The translations under genes were made by a program, and so were the position numbers. The notes beneath the pieces were generated by a model that was not told where the DNA came from, searched no databases, and saw nothing but the letters and a program-made list of their open reading frames with translations. From positions 1-39,344 of the forward strand of contig CAYOWC010000014.1 in assembly GCA_964407525.1 (NCBI GenBank): 39,344 nt of DNA. The letters are read 5' to 3'. Of this stretch, positions 8,220 to 14,761 are shown in pieces. The DNA comes from DUZB01 sp964407525 (lineage in GTDB: Bacteria > Desulfobacterota > DSM-4660 > Desulfatiglandales > Desulfatiglandaceae). The number at the start of each line of letters is the position of its first letter. The stretch's first letter is position 1.

Positions 8220-9507
8220 TTTTTCCCTGATTCAATCCTTTAGGAAGCACCCATTTTCCATAGGGGAAATGGCCCACTTTCATATCCTGGCCATATTTCT
8301 TTCCGGCCATTTCAAAAGCTTCATCGAGGGTGGTGACAGCGTTAATCTTAACCATCTCGAAATCCGCAAGCCGTTCGGGCTCAGTCACCACGATGACTTC
8401 CTTTTTGGCCATGACTTCGATGATGGGCATCCAGAGGCAGGCATGCCACAATGCCTGTTTTCCGTAGAAGACATCCTCGTAGAGCCGGCGGATGGCCTCG
8501 GGCGTAGGCGGCATGTAATCTTTGGCATAGGTGTAGTGCGCAAGACCACCCGGTATGGGGGTGCACACAATGATCAGTCCATCGTCCCTTACAAAGTGAT
8601 CCAGATTGGCAATGGGCCAGCAAGCATGGGCAAACAGGCGATCTCCCGGAAAACTACCCGAGATGGCCACGTCCAGCTTCCCTCCCGGTATATTTCCAAG
8701 GTCGAAAGCGTAATGATCATCATATTTTTTGACCGAAGCCCGATGGGCCGCATTGGTCTCCCCGGCGGTAAGGTGGATCAACCCCATGTCCGGGTTAAAA
8801 ACGGCGAGAAGGGACATGTCCAGCCCCGACAAAACGCAGGCTTCTTCAATATCCTCACGCATCCGGTTCAAGGGCGGTTCGTAGCCCACGGCACAGGTAG
8901 GACAGGACATAAGCCTGTGGTCCCACTCAATGGTCTCAAAGGAGCAGACCCCCGGGAGAACCATGCTTCCGCCGCCACCGTACCCCCACAGAGTTGCCTG
9001 GGTCATGGTCACGGCCAGGCTCAGATCAGCCTGAAGAAGGCTTTTATGAACACTGATAGGCGTCCCGTAACTCGTAACTCCCACAAACTCGAAATCCCAG
9101 GTCTCCCGGGCTTTGCTCTGGATTATCGGTATTCCTGATGCGAGAATTTCCTTCCCGAATTTCCTCTCCAGTTCCGCCTCGTTCATTTCCCTCAAAAGAC
9201 CGCTGGCAACCAGAATCTCAACCTCTTTGCCTTCTTCCCGAAGTTTTTTCAGGATGGGCGGAAGAATTCTGTGGGCCGGGGTCAACCTGGCGAAATTATC
9301 GGTAAGAATCACCACCTTTTTGGCTTTTTTGAGCCTTTCGGAAAAAGGCTCACCGGCCACCGGATGGTCCAGTTCGTGAAGAATGGCTTGATCAATATTT
9401 TCCATTTCCTCGGGAAAAGGAACATCGGTGTTGAGGGAGAGATTTTTGTCCTCGATCTCCAGTTCCAAAGATCCTTTGACGCCGTAGGGTACATTGATTT
9501 TCGTCAT
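8197..9507 (-). CDS. LarA-like DUF2088 protein lacking most lactate-racemase catalytic residues
   Basis: A 436-residue protein of the nickel-dependent lactate racemase (LarA/DUF2088) family. It keeps the phosphate-binding-like segment TDNFARLTP (69-77) and the family frame GYGGGGSMVLPG (175-186), followed by ETIEWDHR with H197. By alignment from memory to Lactobacillus LarA, the position of Lys184, which binds the Ni-pincer cofactor, is Ser181 here; the GTHR motif with His108 reads SGLLR; and His174 reads Ala171. Only the equivalent of His200 remains. It is therefore unlikely to be a lactate racemase. The start at 9507 has AGGAG 6 nt upstream. It sits between MoaD-like and DUF6282 genes. Its C-terminal KMPKVRSA tail and stop lie in a word-repeat tract. 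Confidence 0.87.
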   Translation of the reverse strand: MTKINVPYGVKGSLELEIEDKNLSLNTDVPFPEEMENIDQAILHELDHPVAGEPFSERLKKAKKVVILTDNFARLTPAHRILPPILKKLREEGKEVEILVASGLLREMNEAELERKFGKEILASGIPIIQSKARETWDFEFVGVTSYGTPISVHKSLLQADLSLAVTMTQATLWGYGGGGSMVLPGVCSFETIEWDHRLMSCPTCAVGYEPPLNRMREDIEEACVLSGLDMSLLAVFNPDMGLIHLTAGETNAAHRASVKKYDDHYAFDLGNIPGGKLDVAISGSFPGDRLFAHACWPIANLDHFVRDDGLIIVCTPIPGGLAHYTYAKDYMPPTPEAIRRLYEDVFYGKQALWHACLWMPIIEVMAKKEVIVVTEPERLADFEMVKINAVTTLDEAFEMAGKKYGQDMKVGHFPYGKWVLPKGLNQGKMPKVRSA

Positions 9508-9539
9508 TTTCGTCTCCTGAGATACCCAGCCCAAGGCAA

Positions 9540-9854
9540 TTATCCACCTGCCAGGGCCAGAAGAAAGGTAATCTCATCACCATCTTTAACACGGGTGTTC
9601 AACCCGTCCCGAGCCACGAGACGCACGGCTGGATCTTTATTGATAAAAACCTGCCAGGCGGGAATCAAGCGCCCTTCCGTGTCGTAAAGATGAAGATAAA
9701 AGGTCCTGCTGTCAAATTGTTCCAAAAGGCCGTCAATAACCCCCTGGAGGGTCTTGTCCGTATTCAGGGTAAGCCGAACCCGTTCCCGCCCGGCGGTGTT
9801 GCTCAAGGGCGGAAGCAAGCGCACCTCCACCTCAACGGGGTTTTCAAAGGACAT
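9540..9854 (-). CDS. MoaD/ThiS-like sulfur-carrier protein
   Basis: A 104-residue beta-grasp protein that ends in the Gly-Gly typical of MoaD and ThiS, the site that is adenylated and thiocarboxylated in pterin or thiamin synthesis. The sequence TFLLALAGG closes the protein. It starts 2 nt after the AOR stop codon, so it is translationally tied to AOR. MoaD-like genes are common beside AOR genes, where they are thought to serve tungstopterin assembly (family knowledge). No MoaE or ThiF partner lies in the window. Confidence 0.88.
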   Translation of the reverse strand: MSFENPVEVEVRLLPPLSNTAGRERVRLTLNTDKTLQGVIDGLLEQFDSRTFYLHLYDTEGRLIPAWQVFINKDPAVRLVARDGLNTRVKDGDEITFLLALAGG

Positions 9855-9856
9855 AC

Positions 9857-11797
9857 TTACGCTCCCAGTTTGCCTCTTTTTTCCAGGTCGTCGGCTATGT
9901 CATGGAGGCCCAGTCCCTCCAATCCTGCACGGGTGGGAAGTCCGGATGACGGATTGAATTTCCGGGCCTCATAGTATTCATCCAGGATCTTATCAAATTT
10001 ATCCCGTTCCACCACGGCCCCTCCACTGGGGCCCCCACCCTTGAGGGGTTCCTTAAAAAAGCGTTCCGGAATATCGTCATCGGCCCGCGTGGCGCCACAA
10101 CGGGTATTGTAGGCCTTCTCAATATTCCAGGTCCGTTCCCCTGTCTGGAGCATCTCTTGTTCCGTCAGATTCCTGCCACTGCAGGCATTGTAAAGCCTGG
10201 TGGCAATGTGGACGCCCTTTTTATAGAGGTATGGAAAAGTGGCGGAGCGATAAAAGGCAAACTTGCACAGGCCCAGAATGTCTCCGATGGTAACCAGGTC
10301 TTCGCTGAACTTGAGCATCCGACCCTTGCCTTTCAGCCCTTTGGAGATATCGGCTGCTTCTTCGCTCCCCCACCATTCAAGAGCTTCCTCAGGGGTCATG
10401 ATCTCTTCAATATAGGGGTTGGACCTGAGATGATCGCCGCCCCTTGTGCTGGTAGCGTAACTGACGGCCCTCACAGGCATACCCCTGGGGTCACCCGCAG
10501 TCATTTCTCCACCCTTCACATGGATGGCAAATTTCTCGCTCCCCTGCCCTATCTTTTTCGCTGCCCGTTTGGTTCCTTCCGCAAGAATATCGGCCAGTTT
10601 CCCCTCCCTGAGGGCGATTTTCCGGGTCAGTTCCAGATAGGCCTCCACATTGCCGAACCGCAGGTCAAGCCCGTCGGTATCCTTTTCCGTAAAGATTCCC
10701 TTCTCAAAACACTCCATGGCGAAGGCAACCGTGTCTCCGGTACCCTCGATATCCAGCCCGTATTGGTTGCAGATATTGGACCACGCAATGACAGACTCGG
10801 GATCTTTGATACCACAGGTCATGGATCTTGCGATCGTCTCCCACTCCACCTTGGCCGTGGTACCTGCAAAGGGGCCGGAAGTTATTCTGTAATCGCGTCG
10901 GCAACGAACCGGGCAGGCCACACAGGCGCCGGCCTTGACCTGGTAGTCGCTTCGAAAAACCTCCGGGTCCAACTTATGCCAATCGTATTCCCCATAACGC
11001 CAGTTTTCTGCACCGTGTATCCCGAATTTCACGCGGTGCATCATGAACCGGCAAGTACCGTATTTTGTCGCAGGGGGACAATAAGGGTCTACTTCAATCG
11101 TGTCCAGATAGTCCTGATAGGCCGACTTCAAGGCGGGAATATCCGCCACCCCCACATCGCCGGTCCCCCTGGTGGCAATAGCTTTGAGGTTTTTGGAACC
11201 CATGACGGCCCCCAAGCCGCAACGAGCGCTTGTACCTTTGTCTGATCCGTTATGAAACACCGCCGCAAGGCGAACCAAATTTTCCCCTGCCGGTCCAATG
11301 GAGATGGTACAGAGCTCATGATCCCCCAACTCCCGACACAATTTCGCATGGGTCTTGGATGTAAAGTTTCCCCAAAGAGCCCCGGCGTCTCTCAGTTCCA
11401 ATTTATCGTCGTCAATGAGAAGATAAACGGGCTTTTCCGCTTTGCCTTGAATAATCAGGAGGTCATATCCCGCACGCTTTAATTCTCCACCCCAGGTGGC
11501 CCCAGCATGTCCATCCCCATGCATCCCGGTCAGGGGTGAACGGGTAGTCACCGTAGTCCGACTGGCAGACGGAGCCCCTGTGCCATGGAGGGCGCCGGGA
11601 GAAAAAATAAGTCGATTTTCCGGATCGAAGGGTTTCACCTCGGGAGGCACTTCATCGTAGAGGACCTTTGAGGCCACCCCCCTGCCACCCACAAAAAGGT
11701 CGGTTTGCTTCGGACCGAAACTTTCCGTAGTGAAAGACCCGGTGGTCAAGTCCAGTCTCAATATTTTTCCGGCATAACAATTCTTTTTTTTCGTCAT
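9857..11797 (-). CDS. Tungsten-type aldehyde:ferredoxin oxidoreductase (AOR family)
   Basis: A 646-residue AOR-family enzyme, about the usual length. The [4Fe-4S] ligands C292, C295 and C299 (ACVACPVRC) and the distant C511 (DILGLCKF) are all present. The N-terminal bis-pterin domain has the family blocks GGRGVASKVLYDE (38-50) and SARCGLGAVMGSKNLKA. The likely acid residue E362 sits in AFAMECFEKG. The enzyme oxidises an aldehyde to an acid, or the reverse, with ferredoxin at very low potential in the cytoplasm. The ferredoxin gene is directly upstream (6 nt) and the MoaD-like gene directly downstream. A semialdehyde from the beta-hydroxyacid dehydrogenase of the same gene run is a plausible substrate (inference). 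Confidence 0.93.
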   Translation of the reverse strand: MTKKKNCYAGKILRLDLTTGSFTTESFGPKQTDLFVGGRGVASKVLYDEVPPEVKPFDPENRLIFSPGALHGTGAPSASRTTVTTRSPLTGMHGDGHAGATWGGELKRAGYDLLIIQGKAEKPVYLLIDDDKLELRDAGALWGNFTSKTHAKLCRELGDHELCTISIGPAGENLVRLAAVFHNGSDKGTSARCGLGAVMGSKNLKAIATRGTGDVGVADIPALKSAYQDYLDTIEVDPYCPPATKYGTCRFMMHRVKFGIHGAENWRYGEYDWHKLDPEVFRSDYQVKAGACVACPVRCRRDYRITSGPFAGTTAKVEWETIARSMTCGIKDPESVIAWSNICNQYGLDIEGTGDTVAFAMECFEKGIFTEKDTDGLDLRFGNVEAYLELTRKIALREGKLADILAEGTKRAAKKIGQGSEKFAIHVKGGEMTAGDPRGMPVRAVSYATSTRGGDHLRSNPYIEEIMTPEEALEWWGSEEAADISKGLKGKGRMLKFSEDLVTIGDILGLCKFAFYRSATFPYLYKKGVHIATRLYNACSGRNLTEQEMLQTGERTWNIEKAYNTRCGATRADDDIPERFFKEPLKGGGPSGGAVVERDKFDKILDEYYEARKFNPSSGLPTRAGLEGLGLHDIADDLEKRGKLGA

Positions 11798-11803
11798 TTT
11801 ACC

Positions 11804-12358
11804 TTATCCCCTTTTTTCCAGCTTCTTTTGGATGGGTTCTTCTCCACCTGGCATAGAACGTTGAATCTGGTCATCGGAGGCCAGTAGGGTCGCAAATCGG
11901 CGCCGATTTATCTCCCCCGCTTCCACGTCATCAACAAGCGCCAAAACGTTAGAGGGACAGATGGACACACAAACCGGTTCCTCTCCGTTGCAGAGGTCGC
12001 ATTTGATAGCCTTGTGGGTGGCTGGATCCATGGCGATGATTCCGTAGGGACAGGCTCCGACACAGGCCCGGCAACCGGTACACTTCTCTTCGTCCACCAC
12101 AACAATTTTAAGCTTCTCATCATACACAATGGCTTCAAATCGGCAAGCAGCCTGACAGGCCGGGTCCTGGCATTGCTGGCAGGTGACCGGCACATCAACG
12201 CCTGTACCGAGCTCCACGATCCGGATTCGCGATCGGCGGGGATTGAAAGCGCCATTTTTAGCGAGAGAGCACCACAGTTCACAAAGTTTACATCCGCTGC
12301 AGATGCCTGTGGCCTCCCAGGGACGGTTCGAATAGACAACACGTTTTTTCTTTGCCAT
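11804..12358 (-). CDS. Four-cluster ferredoxin-like electron-transfer subunit
   Basis: A 184-residue iron-sulfur protein with sixteen cluster Cys in four groups: CSGCKLCELWC, CQQCQDPACQAAC, CTGCRACVGACP and CDLCNGEEPVCVSICP. This is the four-[4Fe-4S] pattern of HycB/DmsB-type subunits. It has no signal peptide, so it works in the cytoplasm. It is immediately upstream of AOR and should carry AOR electrons to or from another redox partner. The ATG at 12358 has GGAG 9 nt upstream. AOR enzymes with a dedicated polyferredoxin are known in anaerobes (for example aromatics degraders); which partner takes the electrons cannot be seen here. Confidence 0.92.
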   Translation of the reverse strand: MAKKKRVVYSNRPWEATGICSGCKLCELWCSLAKNGAFNPRRSRIRIVELGTGVDVPVTCQQCQDPACQAACRFEAIVYDEKLKIVVVDEEKCTGCRACVGACPYGIIAMDPATHKAIKCDLCNGEEPVCVSICPSNVLALVDDVEAGEINRRRFATLLASDDQIQRSMPGGEEPIQKKLEKRG

Positions 12359-12387
12359 AAATTATTCTCCAAAAACAAATGTAAAAC

Positions 12388-13104
12388 TCAATTTTCCCTA
12401 CCAGCTTTCTTATAAAATTTTTCCAGGCTCTTCTGAAAATCGGCGATATGCTTCCGCATGGAAGAGGCCGCTTTCCTGGGTTCTCCATCCCGTATGGCTT
12501 CATAGATGCCACGGTGAAATTTCAAAGAGCGATCCAGGAGTCCGGGCAGCACACTGATTGATTCTTGAGTCCACTGTTCCATGAAACCTCGTATGGTGGC
12601 CAAGAGATGGAGCATAAATCGATTGTGGGAAGCCTTGGCAATCAAAAAGTGAAATGCGATATTTTTTTCAGTATACTCGCCATCATCCCCTGCCTCCCGC
12701 ATCCGTTCCATCTCATCCACAAGAATTCCCATTTCCTTTACCTGGGCTTTTGAAGCATTCTTAGCTGCCATTTCGGCTGCTCCAACCTCTATGAATCTTC
12801 TGGCCTGGATCAGTTCTATGGTTGCATTATTGTCCGACATCAGCGGGGGGATCAAGTGTTCGGAATAGAGAAAAGGGGTCTTGGCCCGGATGACCGTTCC
12901 ATATTTGGGCCTTTGATCAATAACCCCTAATTGATCCAGAGTTTGCAACGCCTCGCGAAGGACCGTTCGACTAACACCCAGTTGAGCCGCAAATTCATTC
13001 TGGTTGGGAAGTTTGTCGCCCGGCGAGAGTTCACCTCTTTCAATCATCCTTTTGATCTCTTCAATCACCGAGTCAGCGAGTTTTTTTCTATTGATGGAAG
13101 GCAC
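12388..13104 (-). CDS. GntR-family transcription regulator, FadR/FCD type
   Basis: A 238-residue regulator. Residues 7-75 are the GntR winged helix (SPGDKLPNQNEFAAQLGVSR, then TVLREALQTLDQLG). The remainder is an all-helical FCD ligand domain with FHFLIAKASHNRF, whose His residues suit the metal/carboxylate site of the family. It starts at GTG 13104 behind AGGA. It leads the ferredoxin-AOR-MoaD-LarA run. A sigma-70-like promoter (13338-13366) stands upstream, with a putative operator just downstream of the expected start site. The same 18-bp sequence recurs at the liv promoter, so this protein probably controls both units. FCD proteins usually respond to small organic acids. Confidence 0.9.
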   Translation of the reverse strand: MPSINRKKLADSVIEEIKRMIERGELSPGDKLPNQNEFAAQLGVSRTVLREALQTLDQLGVIDQRPKYGTVIRAKTPFLYSEHLIPPLMSDNNATIELIQARRFIEVGAAEMAAKNASKAQVKEMGILVDEMERMREAGDDGEYTEKNIAFHFLIAKASHNRFMLHLLATIRGFMEQWTQESISVLPGLLDRSLKFHRGIYEAIRDGEPRKAASSMRKHIADFQKSLEKFYKKAGREN

Positions 13105-13141
13105 GTCATATCCTGTATTTCATGTTACCTATAAACTGCAA

Positions 13142-13291
13142 TTAGCTTTTAGCTATTAGGCGTTAGCTTAAAAATTTAGAGCATTTGCATGACTCTTCCC
13201 TGCATTGGTATTTTCATTTTTTAATGCTAACCCATTGCAAACGTAAATAGTCGATTTCATACGGCTAATAGCTAACGGCTAACCGCTAACC
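13142..13291. repeat. Inverted 7-bp tandem arrays (TTAGCTN / GCTAACN)
   Basis: The left array has four back-to-back heptads at 13142-13169 built on TTAGCTT. The right array has four back-to-back heptads at 13264-13291 built on GCTAACC. The words are reverse complements in their core (TTAGC against GCTAA), so the two arrays form an inverted pair around a loop of about 94 nt. They lie in the expected 5' leader of the GntR transcript. Confidence 0.85.
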
Positions 13292-13300
13292 GCATCTTTC

Positions 13301-13326
13301 AGATATTATAATACTATCATAAGACC
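13301..13326. promoter_or_regulatory. Putative GntR operator at its own promoter
   Basis: The 18 bp at 13307-13324 are, on the minus strand, TCTTATGATAGTATTATA, identical to 18947-18964 at the liv promoter. GTATTATA fits the GTAT-N-ATAC cores common among FadR-type GntR operators (family knowledge). It lies just downstream of the -10 element, where a bound repressor would block elongation. Confidence 0.65.
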
Positions 13327-13337
13327 TATAAAGAGGG

Positions 13338-13366
13338 TCTATAGTACGATTGGTGGTATTCGTCAA
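13338..13366 (-). promoter_or_regulatory. Sigma-70-like promoter of the GntR-AOR operon
   Basis: On the minus strand, TTGACG (13361-13366) and TATAGA (13338-13343) are 17 nt apart. The expected start is near 13331, about 225 nt upstream of the GTG start codon. Confidence 0.6.
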
Positions 13367-13469
13367 CAAAAAATCCGCATACACAGAGGAAAGAAGCTGT
13401 ACGAACAATCGGGCTTGGTCCTAACTTCGCCCGCTTGATGTAATCAACCAAGAATACGTTCGACAGTTC

Positions 13470-13548
13470 ATAATCATAATCTTAATCATACTCCTTTTGA
13501 CCTATTCCAGGGCTCTTCGATTATGATTACGATTAAGATTATGAGTAA
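13470..13548. repeat. Inverted 6-bp tandem arrays (ATAATC / GATTAT)
   Basis: Hexads based on ATAATC run at 13470-13493, and hexads based on GATTAT run at 13519-13548 on the same strand. The second set is the reverse complement of the first, so the two can pair across a loop of 25 nt. The best exact arm match is 14 bp (GATTAAGATTATGA and its complement). It could also act as a transcription barrier downstream of livF, but there is no T tract. Confidence 0.75.
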
Positions 13549-13605
13549 GAAAACAACTCCAATGGCCGACCTTAGGAGCAATCCCGATCGATCTATTAAG
13601 CAGTA

Positions 13606-13626
13606 GGTCCAGGGTTCAGAGTTCAG
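13606..13626. repeat. Three degenerate heptads at the livF stop codon
   Basis: Three 7-bp words (GGTCCAG, GGTTCAG, AGTTCAG) lie in tandem. The livF stop codon, TGA on the minus strand (13623-13625), is inside the last one. Confidence 0.55.
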
Positions 13627-14369
13627 GCCTGGCTTCCATTTTCGCTGATACCAAGGTAATAATCCTGGAGACGTGGATTTTCGCGCAATTCTTCAGCCGT
13701 GGCCTCAAGGCGAATGATACCCTGTTCGATAACATATCCGTAATCCGCCACCTGAAGGGCTATCTTGACATTCTGTTCCACCAGAAGAAAGGTCAAATTA
13801 TTGGCTTTACGAATATCAGCAACAATCTTAAAGACCTCCTGCACCAACAAAGGCGACAACCCCATGGAGGGTTCATCCAGCAGAATGACATTGGGCTGTG
13901 CCATGAGTGCCCGGGCAATAGCAAGCATCTGCTGCTCTCCTCCGGACAGATAGCCGGCTTGTGTGTCAAGCCTGTTTCTCAGCACCGGAAAAAAGTCCAG
14001 CCAGCTTTCCATATCGCTGCGAATGCGGCTCCTGTCGGAGACTGCATAAGCGCCCATAAGCATGTTTTCTTTTACAGAAAGGTCTGGAAAAACGAAACGT
14101 CCTTCCATGACATGCATGACGCCTTTTCGAACCATGTAGGGTGCAGACCTGCCCGTAACATCCAGCCCCTCAAGAGTGACTTGACCGGTAACGATGGCTC
14201 CATTATCCGACCTCAGCATACCGGAAATAGCCTTGAGGGTGGTGGATTTCCCCGATCCGTTTCCTCCAAGCAGGGTGACGATACTCCCTTTGGGGACATG
14301 GAAGGCAATCCCTTCGAGGACTCGGATGACCCGATTATAGGCCACCCGAAGATTTTGAACTTCAAGCAT
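13623..14369 (-). CDS. livF: Branched-chain-amino-acid-type ABC transporter ATPase LivF
   Basis: ATPase of 248 residues with Walker A GGNGSGKST, the LivF signature LSGGEQQMLAIARALMAQP and Walker B VILLDEPS. It energises the LivHM permease. The start was placed at ATG 14369 (MLEVQNLRVAYN), where the domain begins. The longer open frame upstream to 14552 is made of intergenic repeats and would give a low-complexity N-terminus. It is separated from the binding-protein gene by 392 nt of repeats and hairpins, unusual inside a liv operon. Liv-type systems in anaerobes and Rhodopseudomonas import aromatic acids as well as amino acids, so the substrate is open. Confidence 0.93.
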   Translation of the reverse strand: MLEVQNLRVAYNRVIRVLEGIAFHVPKGSIVTLLGGNGSGKSTTLKAISGMLRSDNGAIVTGQVTLEGLDVTGRSAPYMVRKGVMHVMEGRFVFPDLSVKENMLMGAYAVSDRSRIRSDMESWLDFFPVLRNRLDTQAGYLSGGEQQMLAIARALMAQPNVILLDEPSMGLSPLLVQEVFKIVADIRKANNLTFLLVEQNVKIALQVADYGYVIEQGIIRLEATAEELRENPRLQDYYLGISENGSQA

Positions 14370-14408
14370 GTTTTCCACGTTTTCGGCCTGCTGGTGTGAA
14401 ACTACTTT

Positions 14409-14457
14409 GGTTGCTGGTTGCTGGGTACTGGGCACTGGGTATTGGGTACTGGGTACC
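14409..14457. repeat. Seven tandem degenerate heptads (GGGTACT)
   Basis: Seven 7-bp units follow each other without interruption: two GGTTGCT, then GGGTACT, GGGCACT, GGGTATT, GGGTACT and GGGTACC. The period is exact while the word drifts. It lies 40 nt upstream of the livF start codon. Confidence 0.88.
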
Positions 14458-14458
14458 T

Positions 14459-14632
14459 GAAGTTTCTTTCTCGATCTGATCCCGCTTTTAAGCGGGAAGG
14501 CGGCTCTTGTATGAAACTGGAAATTTGAAACTGGGTGTCTCAAACCTGACACCTGACACCCGAAACCGGTTCCTCTCTGCGTCTTTGCGCGAGAATTTCT
14601 TTAAGAAGTCTTTTTCCCGATTTGATCCCGCT
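14459..14632. repeat. Imperfect 28-bp direct repeat in the livK-livF spacer
   Basis: Copies at 14459-14486 and 14605-14632 match at 24 of 28 positions; both begin GAAGT and end GATCCCGCT. Three of the four differences lie in the Y-rich middle. The CCTGACA array sits between the copies. Confidence 0.7.
14545..14567. repeat. CCTGACA heptad array sharing 17 bp with the 4.3-kb array
   Basis: Units CCTGACA, CCTGACA and CCCGAAA plus CC. Positions 14551-14567 are the exact reverse complement of 4336-4352. Confidence 0.8.
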
Positions 14633-14698
14633 GAAAAGTCATAGCGAAAATTCACATTTCTACATTCTGCGGTTCGATTTTTTGAACGTGTCAGATAA

Positions 14699-14743
14699 GG
14701 GCATCCCCGATATGGGTATGAGGCCATTTCTGCGGGGATGCCC
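14699..14743 (-). other. Stem-loop after the liv binding-protein gene
   Basis: An 11-bp perfect stem (GGGCATCCCCG at 14699-14709, CGGGGATGCCC at 14733-14743) with a 23-nt loop lies 18 nt beyond the stop codon. There is no T tract on the minus strand. Such a hairpin after a binding-protein gene usually protects its mRNA or partly stops transcription, raising binding protein over the downstream ATPase (inference). Confidence 0.7.
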
Positions 14744-14761
14744 CTGTGCTACCTATTGTCT

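Larger units (their letters stand above)
13105..13622. other. Intergenic region with inverted arrays, promoter and operator
   Basis: This 518-nt space between the GntR gene and livF has no credible gene. From left to right it holds an inverted pair of 7-bp arrays (13142-13291), a putative operator (13301-13326), a promoter pointing at GntR (13338-13366), an inverted pair of 6-bp arrays (13470-13548) and a short array at the end of livF (13606-13626). The part at 13367-13469 shows nothing I recognise. Confidence 0.75.
14370..14761. other. Repeat-dense spacer between the binding-protein gene and livF
   Basis: A 392-nt non-coding gap inside the liv unit. In transcription order it holds a strong stem-loop (14699-14743), an imperfect 28-bp direct repeat (copies at 14605-14632 and 14459-14486), a CCTGACA array (14545-14567), a small hairpin CCCGCTT-TT-AAGCGGG (14481-14496) and a seven-heptad array (14409-14457). 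Confidence 0.75.

Noticed and set aside
14370..14552. N-terminal extension of livF by 61 codons
   Set aside because: The added residues are translated heptads (repeated PSTQYPV-like text) and the ATPase domain starts right after ATG 14369.
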